Positions 35,353 to 45,200 of a stretch of 64,000 nucleotides of DNA are shown one piece after another. Below the pieces are notes generated by a model. It saw only the letters and a program-made list of their open reading frames with translations, searched no databases and was not told the DNA's origin. The stretch is taken from positions 88,633 to 152,632 of the forward strand of contig CAZPRY010000005.1 in assembly GCA_964589175.1 (NCBI GenBank). Direction: 5' to 3'. How positions within the stretch are numbered: position 1 is the stretch's first letter; the number at the start of each line of letters is the position of its first letter. Both the position numbers and the translations under genes were made by a program. The DNA comes from CAZPRY01 sp964589175 (GTDB taxonomy: Bacteria > Fidelibacterota > UBA2242).

Positions 35353-36650
35353 GCCCTGCACTTCAAGATAAATTATCCGGAGAACTCAAGTACCTTTATG
35401 CCCTCGACGGCCGCGGGATACGTCCCGGCCTGGAGCGGGTCCGCGTTTTACTGGATGAATTGGACAATCCTCAAAACAGTTTTCGAAGCATTCATGTCGC
35501 GGGTACGAACGGCAAGGGTTCGACCTGTGCCATAATCGCCTCGGTTCTGCAGAGCGCCGGCTACAAGGTCGGGCTCTACACCTCGCCGCACCTGCTCCGT
35601 TTTAACGAGCGCATTCGCATCGACGGCGAACCGATCAGCGATGAGAGGATCATCGGCTATATCCGTGATATGCGCCGGCTGGCGGATCGCATCGATTCCA
35701 CCTTTTTCGAAACGATTACCGCGATGGCTTTTCGATATTTCCGGGAGGAAGGCGTTGATTTTGCTGTCCTGGAAACGGGGCTGGGGGGGCGCTGGGATTC
35801 CACGAACGTAGTCGTTCCGGAGGTCTCCGTGATTACGCCCATTGGCAAGGACCACGAGGATCGCCTGGGCAATACACTTGCCAAAATTGCACTGGAGAAG
35901 GCCGGGATCGGCAAACCGGGAGTGCCCTGTGTGCTTTCGAAACAGCGGCCCGCGATCCGAGGCGTCCTGGGCGAAGCACTCCGGGAGCGTGGGGTCCCCG
36001 TGATTTATGCTCCCGAGGCATGTACGCTGCACGTGAAGCAGGTCCAACTGGACGGCCAGACGGTCTCTGCGATCTTGCCGTCGGGAGAATTTCCCGATCT
36101 TTTCCTGCCCCTGATCGGCGATCACCAGCTGGTGAATTTGCAGACCGCATTGACGGCGATCGAGCAATTGACCGGCGCGCAGATTAGTAAAGACGCCTTA
36201 CGGCACGGCGTGTGTGCAACGCAGTGGCCGGGGCGTCTGCAACTCTTACGGTGGGAACCCTTGGTGCTGTACGACGTCGGTCACAACCTGCACGGAATTC
36301 GCAGCATTGTGCGCACGGTCAGGGCAATCCGGCCGGGAAAGCCCGTCACCACTGTTCTAGCGCTCAGTCACAAAAAAAAGATCGATTCCATCGGGAAAGC
36401 CCTCCGGCTGCTGGGCGGCAAAATCCACATCAGCGAGATTCCGGATGAGCTGTCCGTGCCGGCGGAAAAACTGCGCCGGGAATTGCTGAAAGATATGCCT
36501 GCGGAACAAATCGTCGTCAATCCGGATTTAACTTCATTATTAACGGAGCTCACTCCTGCTTTGAAAAAAGAAGATGTTCTGCTGATTCTGGGCAGTCACT
36601 ATATTGCGCCGGCAATCTCACTGTTCTTTAAAAATTTGTTTGACAAATAA
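35349..36650 (+). CDS. folC: Folylpolyglutamate synthase / dihydrofolate synthase
   Basis: Adds glutamate to dihydropteroate and to folates. The 433-residue Mur-ligase-family protein has the P-loop AGTNGKGST (51-59), YTSPHLLRFNERI, ETGLGGRWDSTN and the C-domain YDVGHNLHG. It starts in an ATGA overlap with murI. The last codons contain the -35 hexamer of the rho promoter. Confidence 0.95.
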   Translation: MSPALQDKLSGELKYLYALDGRGIRPGLERVRVLLDELDNPQNSFRSIHVAGTNGKGSTCAIIASVLQSAGYKVGLYTSPHLLRFNERIRIDGEPISDERIIGYIRDMRRLADRIDSTFFETITAMAFRYFREEGVDFAVLETGLGGRWDSTNVVVPEVSVITPIGKDHEDRLGNTLAKIALEKAGIGKPGVPCVLSKQRPAIRGVLGEALRERGVPVIYAPEACTLHVKQVQLDGQTVSAILPSGEFPDLFLPLIGDHQLVNLQTALTAIEQLTGAQISKDALRHGVCATQWPGRLQLLRWEPLVLYDVGHNLHGIRSIVRTVRAIRPGKPVTTVLALSHKKKIDSIGKALRLLGGKIHISEIPDELSVPAEKLRRELLKDMPAEQIVVNPDLTSLLTELTPALKKEDVLLILGSHYIAPAISLFFKNLFDK

Positions 36651-36668
36651 TATTTCTTGATATATATT
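36640..36668 (+). promoter_or_regulatory. Sigma70-type promoter of rho
   Basis: TTGACA (36640-36645), a 17-nt spacer and TATATT (36663-36668) form a near-consensus promoter inside the end of folC. A leader of about 75 nt follows before rho; rho leaders are often sites of autogenous control, but I see no clear hairpin. Confidence 0.7.
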
Positions 36669-36750
36669 TAACATCGCATTTGGCAGAAGCCTCATTTTTG
36701 ACCAGCCATATTAGGAACACTTCATAATAAACCGGGTTAAATAGGATTTC

Positions 36751-38013
36751 GTGATGGACAAAGAATTTAATATTGCTACGCTTCAAGTCATGAAGATCAA
36801 GGAGCTGACGGATCTCGCGCAGGAACTGGAGATACCGAGTTATACGGGATTGAAGAAACAGGATCTGATCTTCAAGATCCTCGAAGCGCAGGCGAAAAAG
36901 GAAGGGCGAATTTTTTCGAAAGGCGTTCTCGAAGTAATGGATGAAGGCTACGGATTTTTACGATCCGAGGAGCTGAGTTACTTGCCGGGACCGGACGATG
37001 TTTACATTTCCCCCTCACAGATTAAACGTTTTGGCTTGCGTACCGGGCATGTGATTTCCGGTCAGATCCGACCGCCTAAGGATAACGAAAGATTTTTTGC
37101 GCTGCTGCGCGTGGATGCCGTCAATATGATGGATCCGGAAATCGTCAAAACCCGCTCAGCCTTCGATACGCTGACGCCGCTCTATCCGCAGAGCCGCGTC
37201 CAGCTTGAAACCGATGTGCATAATGTTTCGATGCGGGTCATGGATCTGCTCTGTCCGATCGGCAAAGGGCAGCGCGGATTGATCGTCGCCCAGCCCAAAA
37301 CCGGAAAGACCACCCTCCTCCAGCAAATCGCCAACAGCATCACCACCAACCACCCGGAAATCATTCTGATAGTGCTCTTAATCGATGAGCGGCCGGAAGA
37401 GGTCACCGATATGGAACGCTCCGTCAAAGCCGAGGTCGTCAGCTCCACTTTCGATGAACCGCCGGAGCGTCACGTGCAGGTGGCCCATATGGTTATGGAG
37501 AAAGCCAAACGCATGGTCGAGCTCGACTATCATGTTGTAATACTACTGGATAGTATTACCCGTCTGGCCCGCGCGCACAACGCCGTCGTTCCCCACAGCG
37601 GTAAAATCCTCTCGGGTGGTATCGACGCCAATGCGTTGCACAAACCGAAGCGCTTTTTCGGGGCGGCCCGCAACATCGAAAACGGCGGCAGTCTCACCAT
37701 TATCGCCACAGCCTTGATCGATACCGGCAGCCGTATGGATGACGTGATTTTCGAAGAGTTCAAAGGTACCGGCAACATGGAACTGGTGCTCGATCGCCGT
37801 CTCAGCGACCGCCGCGTATTCCCCTCTATGGACGTCAACCGCTCCGGCACGCGCAAGGAAGAATTGCTGCTTTCCGCCGCGGAACTGGCGCGCGTCTGGG
37901 TGCTGCGTAAATTGCTCAGCGAGATGAATCCCGTGGAAGCCATGGAGTTTCTGATGGAGCGTATGAAGCGCACCAAGAGCAACCGTGAATTCCTCAAGTC
38001 GATGAATAGCTAA
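36751..38013 (+). CDS. rho: Transcription termination factor Rho
   Basis: A hexameric RNA-dependent ATPase that ends transcription. The 420 residues (GTG at 36751, or 419 from the adjacent ATG at 36754) comprise the Rho-N helical module (KIKELTDLAQELEI), an OB fold starting EVMDEGYGFLRS, Walker A VAQPKTGKTTLL (about 179-190), Walker B VVILLDSITRLARAHN, and the R-loop block GGSLTIIATALIDTGSRMD. The P-loop form QPKTGKT, instead of PPKAGKT, is the one I associate with Bacteroidota and relatives. Expressed from its own promoter. Confidence 0.97.
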   Translation: MMDKEFNIATLQVMKIKELTDLAQELEIPSYTGLKKQDLIFKILEAQAKKEGRIFSKGVLEVMDEGYGFLRSEELSYLPGPDDVYISPSQIKRFGLRTGHVISGQIRPPKDNERFFALLRVDAVNMMDPEIVKTRSAFDTLTPLYPQSRVQLETDVHNVSMRVMDLLCPIGKGQRGLIVAQPKTGKTTLLQQIANSITTNHPEIILIVLLIDERPEEVTDMERSVKAEVVSSTFDEPPERHVQVAHMVMEKAKRMVELDYHVVILLDSITRLARAHNAVVPHSGKILSGGIDANALHKPKRFFGAARNIENGGSLTIIATALIDTGSRMDDVIFEEFKGTGNMELVLDRRLSDRRVFPSMDVNRSGTRKEELLLSAAELARVWVLRKLLSEMNPVEAMEFLMERMKRTKSNREFLKSMNS

Positions 38014-38052
38014 TTCTCGCCGATCGCGGATTTTCAGGACGCTATAATTCCC

Positions 38053-38081
38053 TTGATTTTCGCCGAAAGTTGCTGTATATT
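38053..38081 (+). promoter_or_regulatory. Sigma70-type promoter of rpmE
   Basis: TTGATT (38053-38058), a 17-nt spacer and TATATT (38076-38081) lie 42 nt before the rpmE ATG, which has AAGGAT upstream. Confidence 0.6.
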
Positions 38082-38123
38082 CGCTCCGCTTTTTAATCGA
38101 ATTCGGATTGTAAGGATAACGCT

Positions 38124-38336
38124 ATGAAACCGAAAATTCATCCAAAATATGAAACCTGCACTGTCTCGTGCGCTTGCGGGAATACCTTTGAAACCCGCTC
38201 CTCGGTGGGCGACATGAAAGTTGAAATTTGCTCCAACTGCCATCCGTTTTTCACCGGAAAGCAGAAACTGATCGATTCGGCCGGCCGCATTGAGAAGTTC
38301 CTGCGTAAGTACAATCGCGACGTAAAGCAGAGCTAG
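38124..38336 (+). CDS. rpmE: Ribosomal protein L31, zinc-binding (type A) form
   Basis: The 70-residue product has the L31 layout: KPKIHPKYETCTVSC, the zinc ligands of the C+ form (cysteines in TCTVSCAC and ICSNCHPF), GKQKLIDSAGRIEKF and a basic tail. It is the zinc-containing type, not the YkgM-like zinc-free form. It is followed by a strong hairpin and then a DUF1385 gene; rpmE, DUF1385 and prfA are neighbours in several bacterial phyla. Confidence 0.96.
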   Translation: MKPKIHPKYETCTVSCACGNTFETRSSVGDMKVEICSNCHPFFTGKQKLIDSAGRIEKFLRKYNRDVKQS

Positions 38337-38354
38337 CCACTCTTTTTTTAAAAT

Positions 38355-38393
38355 ATAGCGACTGCTTCTCTAAACGAGGAGGTCGCTATTTTT
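38355..38393 (+). terminator. Terminator-like hairpin between rpmE and the DUF1385 gene
   Basis: ATAGCGAC (38355-38362) pairs with GTCGCTAT (38382-38389). The loop holds a second stem (CTTCTC with GAGGAG, one G-U pair), and five T follow (38389-38393). It ends 9 nt before the ATG of the next gene, and a GAGGAGG inside it is too far upstream to act as ribosome-binding site. It may be a plain terminator with some read-through, or an attenuator of the downstream genes. Confidence 0.75.
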
Positions 38394-38402
38394 GTGTAAA
38401 TT

Positions 38403-39359
38403 ATGGAAAAGAAAATCTTAGTCGGCGGACAGGCGGTAATTGAAGGCGTAATGATGCGCGTTCCGGGCGCTTATGCAACCGCCGTTCGCAAACCGGATGG
38501 GACGATCGAGACCCAGCGCAAAGAGTACGCTTCGGTTGCCGAACGCTATCCGGTTCTGAAGACAACTGTCGTTCGCGGCGTCGTGGCGCTTTTCGAATCC
38601 CTCAAAATCGGGATGAGTACGCTGCAACTTTCGGCCGATATCGCCCTCGAAGCAGAATCTGCCGGCCAAGACGAAAAACCGGCCAAAGGCAATAAAATCT
38701 GGGAAGTACTGACCTATATCTTTGCGTTTGCGCTGGCTATTGGATTGTTTGCGGTCTTGCCGCTTTTCCTGACCACACGCCTGCTCGACATCGAGCGCAA
38801 GGCATTTGCATTTAACCTGGTTGCCGGATTCTGGCGCATCCTCTTCTTTTTTATTTATCTTTGGCTGATTTCATTTGCCAAGGACGTCCAGCGCCTTTTC
38901 CAGTATCACGGCGCCGAGCACAAGGTGATCTATACCTTCGAAGCCGGGAAGAAACTAACCGTTGGGAATACGCGCGAATACACAACCTTTCATCCGCGCT
39001 GCGGTACCAGCTTTATCTTCATCGTCCTGATTGTCTCCATCCTGATGTTTGCCATCATCGACTCGGTTATCATTTTGGCTCTGGGAACCATTACTCTGAA
39101 ATTGCGCCTTGTCTTTCACCTGCTGCTGACGCCGTTCGTAGCCGGAGTCGGCTATGAATTTCTGAAGTTCACGGCGGCTCACCAGGACCGGAAGTGGGGA
39201 ATGTGGCTCACGAAGCCCGGTTTATGGATGCAGCGAATCACGACCAAGCCGCCCTCCGACGACCAGTTGGAGGTATCAATTGCCGCCCTGCAATCCGCTT
39301 TCGGAGATAAACTGGCTGAATACGAAGGCCAGACTTTCCGCGCCGAAGCTATCGATTAG
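38403..39359 (+). CDS. DUF1385 membrane protein (YqhQ-like)
   Basis: The 318-residue protein begins KKILVGGQAVIEGVMMRVPG, the signature of DUF1385. Hydrophobic helices lie at about 98-120, 135-158, 205-225 and 228-250. Two conserved blocks, YHGAEHKVIYTFE and FHPRCGTSF, supply histidines and a cysteine that could bind metal. The family (B. subtilis YqhQ) has no settled function. No Shine-Dalgarno sequence is visible at the ATG, which lies 9 nt after a terminator-like hairpin. prfA follows 8 nt after the stop. Confidence 0.9.
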   Translation: MEKKILVGGQAVIEGVMMRVPGAYATAVRKPDGTIETQRKEYASVAERYPVLKTTVVRGVVALFESLKIGMSTLQLSADIALEAESAGQDEKPAKGNKIWEVLTYIFAFALAIGLFAVLPLFLTTRLLDIERKAFAFNLVAGFWRILFFFIYLWLISFAKDVQRLFQYHGAEHKVIYTFEAGKKLTVGNTREYTTFHPRCGTSFIFIVLIVSILMFAIIDSVIILALGTITLKLRLVFHLLLTPFVAGVGYEFLKFTAAHQDRKWGMWLTKPGLWMQRITTKPPSDDQLEVSIAALQSAFGDKLAEYEGQTFRAEAID

Positions 39360-39367
39360 AGAATTCT

Positions 39368-40438
39368 ATGGTCGAGAAAATCAAAGAAATCGTCAAGCGT
39401 TTCGATGCAATTTCGGATCAGCTCTACGATCCGTCCGTGGTCAATGACCAGAACCGTTACCGGGCGCTTACAAAAGAACGCAAGGATCTGAATCCCATCG
39501 TCGAAAAAGGCCGGGCTTACCTGCAATCGGTCAAACAGATGGAAGATGATCAGGAAATTCTCAGGAGCAACGACGCCGAATTGAAAGAACTGGTTCGGGA
39601 AGAGCTCAACGAACTCCAGGAAACTATTCAGCAGGCCGAAGAGGAACTGAAAGTCTTGCTGCTACCCAAAGATCCCATGGACGATAAGAACGCCATTGTC
39701 GAAATCCGGGCCGGGACCGGCGGCGATGAGGCCGCCATCTTTGCGGCCGATCTGTACCGCATGTATACGAAATATGCCGAGAATAAGCGCTGGACGATCG
39801 AGGAATTATCCGCGAATGCTATCGGCATCGGCGGTTTTAAAGAGATTATTTTTTCCGTTTCGGGCGATAATGTCTATGGTACTCTGAAATTCGAAAGCGG
39901 TGTGCACCGCGTACAGCGGGTTCCCGTGACGGAAACATCCGGACGGATTCATACTTCGGCGGCGACCGTGGCCGTGCTCCCGGAAGCCGAGGAGGTCGAT
40001 CTGGAGATCGACCCCAACGATTTACGGATCGATACCTACCGCGCCAGCGGTGCCGGCGGCCAGCATGTAAACAAAGTCGAATCGGCGATTCGCATCACGC
40101 ACCTGCCGACCAATCTCGTGGTCACCTGCCAGGATGAAAAGTCACAGCACAAGAACAAAGCCAAAGCCCTCAAAATCCTGCGCAGCCGTCTGTTGGCCAG
40201 CTTCGAGGCTGAAAAGGAGGCGGTCATCGCCGCCCAGCGCAAATCCATGGTCAGTACCGGGGACCGCAGCGCCAAGATTCGAACCTATAATTATCCCCAG
40301 GGCCGTATCACGGATCACCGCATCGGTCTGACACTCTACAAGCTGGAGTACATCATGGAAGGTGATCTGAACGAGATCATCGACGCGGTCAGCGTAGCGC
40401 ACAATATGGATTTGCTCAAGGCTTCCGTAGACGATTAA
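39368..40438 (+). CDS. prfA: Peptide chain release factor 1
   Basis: Recognises UAA and UAG stop codons. The 356-residue protein carries the RF1 selectivity tripeptide PVT (186-188; a PxT, not the SPF of RF2) and the catalytic GGQ (230-232) in GAGGQHVNKVESA. RAGTGGDEAAIF and YNYPQGRITDHRIGLT are further family blocks. It follows the DUF1385 gene by 8 nt. prmC, whose product methylates the GGQ glutamine, is next, 90 nt downstream. Confidence 0.97.
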   Translation: MVEKIKEIVKRFDAISDQLYDPSVVNDQNRYRALTKERKDLNPIVEKGRAYLQSVKQMEDDQEILRSNDAELKELVREELNELQETIQQAEEELKVLLLPKDPMDDKNAIVEIRAGTGGDEAAIFAADLYRMYTKYAENKRWTIEELSANAIGIGGFKEIIFSVSGDNVYGTLKFESGVHRVQRVPVTETSGRIHTSAATVAVLPEAEEVDLEIDPNDLRIDTYRASGAGGQHVNKVESAIRITHLPTNLVVTCQDEKSQHKNKAKALKILRSRLLASFEAEKEAVIAAQRKSMVSTGDRSAKIRTYNYPQGRITDHRIGLTLYKLEYIMEGDLNEIIDAVSVAHNMDLLKASVDD

Positions 40439-40490
40439 ATTTTTTCTCTGAATTCAACAAGTTTTTCGCCGCAATAAATACTAAATTACC

Positions 40491-40518
40491 TTGAAGCTCT
40501 GCTAATCCGGATTAAATT
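40491..40518 (+). promoter_or_regulatory. Possible promoter of prmC
   Basis: TTGAAG (40491-40496), a 16-nt spacer and TAAATT (40513-40518). The -10 ends only 10 nt before the ATG, so a transcript from here would be almost leaderless; that weakens the call. Confidence 0.35.
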
Positions 40519-40528
40519 TGGAACGGTT

Positions 40529-41413
40529 ATGACGTCCTCAGATGAGAAAATTTGGCGTGTTATCGATGTCCTGAACTGGTCCAAAAATTACCTGACCGAG
40601 AAAGGGATTGAGTCTCCCCAGGTAGAGGCGGAGTGGATTTTGCGCGACGTGCTGAATTGCAGCCGGATCGATATTTATCTCTACTATGAACGGCCGCTGG
40701 AGCCGGCTGAACTCGCGCGCTGCCGCAGCTGTCTGCGTCAAAGAGCCGTCGGCCGGCCGATCCAGTACATCCTCGGTTACACCGAATTCATGGGGCTCCG
40801 CTTCGAGGTAACGCCGGAGGTGCTCATTCCGCGCCAGGACACGGAATCCGTTGTCGAGCGTATTATTGAGATGATGCAAAAAATGAATCCGAATGATTTT
40901 CAAATCCTCGATATCGGCACCGGTTCGGGGAATATTATCGTGTCATTACTGCATCAATTTCCCAATGCGCGCGGAGTAGGCGTCGACATCAGTGCGGAAG
41001 CCCTCAAGGTAGCCCGCCGCAATGCCGTCTACCACAACGTCGATCGGCGGATCGAGTTCCTCCGTCTGGACATTCTGAAAGAGTTGCCGGCCGCGACCCG
41101 CAAATTCGATTGCATTGTCTCCAACCCGCCCTATATCGCCGGTCAATGGCTTGAAGATTTATCGCCGCTGGTCAAGGAAAACGAACCCTTTGCCGCGCTC
41201 AGCCCGGGTGGGGACGGCCTGATTTTTTACCGGCGTTTTGCCGAAGCCGGTCCGGGACTCCTGGCAAAGGATGGCATCCTCGTGCTGGAGATTGGCGGCA
41301 CCTATCAGGAAGAACCGGTGACATCCATCCTGACCGCCGCCGGTTTCGGTGATTTCGAAGTCATCCATGACTATCTTCCGCAAAGCCGCGGAATTGTGGC
41401 AAGGCTGGTCTGA
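40529..41413 (+). CDS. prmC: Release factor glutamine methyltransferase
   Basis: Methylates the GGQ glutamine of release factors using S-adenosylmethionine. At 294 residues it shows the N-terminal helical domain, RPIQYILGYTEFMGL, LIPRQDTE, motif I LDIGTGSGNI, and the substrate-binding NPPY motif (SNPPYIAG). The prfA-prmC order is widely conserved. The stop overlaps the start of the next gene (TGATG). Confidence 0.95.
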   Translation: MTSSDEKIWRVIDVLNWSKNYLTEKGIESPQVEAEWILRDVLNCSRIDIYLYYERPLEPAELARCRSCLRQRAVGRPIQYILGYTEFMGLRFEVTPEVLIPRQDTESVVERIIEMMQKMNPNDFQILDIGTGSGNIIVSLLHQFPNARGVGVDISAEALKVARRNAVYHNVDRRIEFLRLDILKELPAATRKFDCIVSNPPYIAGQWLEDLSPLVKENEPFAALSPGGDGLIFYRRFAEAGPGLLAKDGILVLEIGGTYQEEPVTSILTAAGFGDFEVIHDYLPQSRGIVARLV

Positions 41414-42252
41414 TGCGCGAGATTTTGGCCTATATAAAAATCATGCGTCCCCTGAACCTTTTCCAGGGCGCGATTGCCATTATTGTCTGCGCCACCCTGA
41501 TGGCGCAATACCCGCCGTGGTGGCGGATTTTGCTGGGGATCGCGGTCGTCTGGGCATATACCGGGGCCGGCAACGCGCTCAACGATTTCTACGATGCGGA
41601 GATCGATCGAATCAACCGCCCCACACGTCCCATTCCGGCTGGCCTGATCCGGCGTGAAAACGCCCGGCTTTTTGCCGTGATTCTATTTATCCTGGGTAGT
41701 CTGCTGGCCCTGCCGCTGATGAATCCCCATCTGGCCGGACTGCTTGTGATCGCCTTGCTGCTTCTGACCACCTACAGTACTGTTTTCAAACGTCGCCCGC
41801 TATGGGGCAATATCGTGGTTTCGGCGATCCTGGGTCTGGCCTTTGTTTTTGCAGCGATTATATTCGGTGATTACCGCCGCGGCCTGCCGCCGGCCCTGCT
41901 GGCTTTCGGCTTTAACCTGATCCGCGAAATCGTGAAGGATATGCAGGATATCGAAGGCGATCGCGCCGTTCGGGCGCGTACCCTCCCGCTGAAATACGGT
42001 CTGTCCCCAGCCCGCAACCTGGTTATTGCCTTCACCCTGTTGCTCGCGGTGCTGGCGCCGTTACCCTACGTCATGGGAATTTATGGAAAATTTTATCTGC
42101 TGGTTTTGATCACAGCTGTTGAATTTCCCTTGTTATATGTTATATATTCCATCCGGAAGGATCATTCACCGGTTAACTGCGGCCATCTCGCATCGGTACT
42201 GAAAGCCGACATATTTTTTGGATTATTAGCAATTTTTGTGGGAAAGTTTTAA
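41413..42252 (+). CDS. UbiA-family prenyltransferase, DGGGP-synthase-like
   Basis: An integral membrane enzyme of 279 residues and about eight helices. Both Mg-diphosphate motifs are present: NDFYDAEID (57-65) followed by RINRPTRPIPAG, and KDMQDIEGD (175-183). The first block, with GNALNDFYDAEIDRINRP, resembles archaeal digeranylgeranylglyceryl phosphate synthase more than MenA, UbiA or protoheme farnesyltransferase. FCB bacteria are reported to carry genes for archaeal-type ether lipids. No geranylgeranylglyceryl phosphate synthase is in the window. It overlaps prmC by one base, and dnaE starts directly after its stop. Substrate assignment is inference. Confidence 0.8.
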   Translation: MREILAYIKIMRPLNLFQGAIAIIVCATLMAQYPPWWRILLGIAVVWAYTGAGNALNDFYDAEIDRINRPTRPIPAGLIRRENARLFAVILFILGSLLALPLMNPHLAGLLVIALLLLTTYSTVFKRRPLWGNIVVSAILGLAFVFAAIIFGDYRRGLPPALLAFGFNLIREIVKDMQDIEGDRAVRARTLPLKYGLSPARNLVIAFTLLLAVLAPLPYVMGIYGKFYLLVLITAVEFPLLYVIYSIRKDHSPVNCGHLASVLKADIFFGLLAIFVGKF

Positions 42253-45200
42253 ATGCCTGATTTCGTACATCTTCATAATCACTCCGATTATAGTCTTCTC
42301 GACGGGGCGCAGACTACCGAACAACTGATCAAACGGGTTAAGGAACTGGGCATGCATTCGGTCGCGCTGACCGAGCACGGCAATCTTTTTAGTGTGATCA
42401 ACTTCTATCAGACCGCCCGCAAGCACGGCATCAAGCCTATCATCGGTTGCGAGCTGTACGTCGCCGACGGCAGCCGTCTCGACAAGAAATCCAAAGCCGA
42501 AGGCGGCTTCGGTTATAATCACCTGCTGCTGCTGGCCCAGAATCAAATCGGTTACCTGAACCTGATGAAACTGGTGAGCAAGGGCTACCTGGAAGGATTC
42601 TATTACCGGCCGCGTGTCGATATGGAATTACTGAAGATGCACAGCGAAGGACTCATCGCGGCAACGGCCTGCATTCAGGGTAAAATCCAGCAGCTGACCA
42701 TCAAGGGCAAAATAGACCTCGCCCGTGCTGCGGCCATGGAGCTGGCCGAGATATTTCCGGGTCGTTTCTACCTGGAAGTTCAGAATCACTCTCTGGAAGA
42801 AGAGAAAATCTGGTATGCGGAATCCCGCAAACTCGCGGCGGAACTGGGGCTTCCGCGCGTGGCCACCAATGATACTCATTATTCCCGCCAGGAACACTGG
42901 GAGGCTCATGATGTTCATTTCTGTCTCGGAACGGGGCAGGATCTGGACGATCCCGACCGCATCCGTTACGAGCCGCACGAATTCTACCTGAAATCCGCCG
43001 AGGAGATGGCGGCTCTGTTTCCCGGTGATGATGAGGTTCTGGAAAATACGGTCCGGATCGCCGAACAGTGCAATCTGGAAATCGAAATCGATCAGAATCA
43101 CCTGCCGCGTTTTCCGATCCCCGCAGATCTACCGGATAAGACCGCCGATGAATACCTGGCCCGTCTGGTGCAGGAAGGCCTTAAAGAACGATATACGGAA
43201 ATCGGTAGCGAAATCGAAGAGCGCGCTGCATATGAACTCCGTGTGATCAAGGAGATGGGTTTCGCCGGGTATTTTCTGATCGTGCAGGACTTTGTCAAAT
43301 ACGCCAAGAAAAAGGGCATACCGGTCGGTCCGGGCCGTGGCAGCGCGGCCGGGAGCCTAGTGGCCTACGCTCTGGGGATCACCGATATCGATCCGCTGAA
43401 ATTCAACCTGATTTTTGAACGCTTCCTCAATCCCGAACGCGTGAGCATGCCCGATATCGATATCGACTTCTGCGATGAAAAGCGCGGACAGGTGATCGAT
43501 TATATCCGCAGGAAATACGGCGCGAACAGTGTCACCCAGATTATCACCTTTGGAAAAATGAAAGCCCGCGCCGTTATCCGCGACGTTGGCCGCGTCCTGA
43601 AAATGCCGCTGCCGGAAGTGGACCGCATCGCCAAAATGATTCCCGAGGGGCCCAAGGTCACTTTGGTGAAAGCCCTGGAACAGAGCAAGGAATTGCAGGA
43701 TGTGGCCGACCTGGACGCCAGTCACCGCAAACTCTTCGAGATATCGCAGATTCTGGAGGGCATGAATCGTCACGCCTCGACTCATGCGGCCGGTGTCGTG
43801 ATTGCTCCGGGAGAACTGACCGACTATGTGCCGCTCTACAAACCCAGCAATGGCGAAGTCACCACCCAGTTCGATATGAAATGCATCGATCAGATCGGCC
43901 TGCTCAAGGTGGATTTCCTGGGATTGCGCAATCTCACCGTCATCGACAATACCCTCAAAATGCTGAAGAAACGCGGCATCAAGGTCGACCTGGATACGAT
44001 TCCCGAAGACGATGAGGAAACCCTGAAACTTTTCGGCGAAGGCCGCACCATCGGCATCTTTCAATTTGAATCGTCGGGAATGCGCGAATACCTGAAAAAG
44101 CTGAAGCCGTCGGGTATCGAGGACCTGATTGCTATGAACGCGCTTTATCGCCCGGGCCCGATGGAGATGATCGACGATTTTATCGATCGCAAGCAGGGAC
44201 GGGCCAAGATCGAGTACCTGCACCCGCTGCTCGAGACGATCCTGAAAGACACCTACGGCGTCATTGTTTATCAGGAGCAGGTCATGCAAATCGGCAGCCG
44301 GGTTGGCGGATTGAGTCTGTCGAAAGCCGATATCATGCGCCGCGCCATGGGCAAGAAACAGATCAGCGTGATGCTGGCCTTGAAGAAAGAATTCGTCGAG
44401 GGCGCGCAACAGCAGGGCCTCGATCCTAAAGTTGCCGAGAACATCTATGCCTTGATCGAAAAGTTTGCCGAATACGGTTTTAACCGCAGTCACAGCGCCG
44501 CTTATGCGGTCCTGGCCTACCGGGTGGGCTATCTGAAAGCCCACTACCCGGCGGAATTTATGGCGGCCAACCTCACCAGTGAAATGGGCGATCAGAAGCG
44601 GATCGTGATCCTCTCGAACGAAGTGCGCAGTCTCGGATCGGATATTTTACCGCCGGACATCAATTACAGTGAGGTGTATTTCAATCCGGAGAACGGTTCC
44701 ATCCGTTATGGACTCAACGCCATCAAAAATGTCGGCGGTAAGGCGGCCGAATCCATCGTCAAAGCCCGCAAGAAGAGCGGACCTTTTAAGACCTTTTTCG
44801 AATTCGTGGCCGCCCTGGAATCCAAGCATGTGAACCGGAAGGTTCTGGAGAGCCTGATCACATCCGGGGCGACCGATTCGCTGGAAGGTTTTCGTTCGCA
44901 GAAATACCTGGTCATCGATACGGCGCTTCAGTACGGGCAGCGAATCCAGGAGGAGATCAATAATAACCAGGTGAGTCTTTTCCAGATCGGCAGCAAACGG
45001 GCCGAATCGGTGATCGCCGAACCGGGCCTGCCTGCGACCGAGCCGTGGCCGGACAAAGAGAAATGGCCGAAGGAGCGGGACCTGATCGGCATGTATCTCA
45101 GTGGTCATCCGCTGCTGCAGTTCAAAGATGAAATTGAATCTTTTTCCAGCTACGATTTTACCGAACCGCTCGGCAAACTGGATAACAGTACCATCCGCCT

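Noticed and set aside
43357..44544. 395-codon open frame antisense to dnaE
   Set aside because: Shadow of dnaE; no domain or ribosome-binding site.
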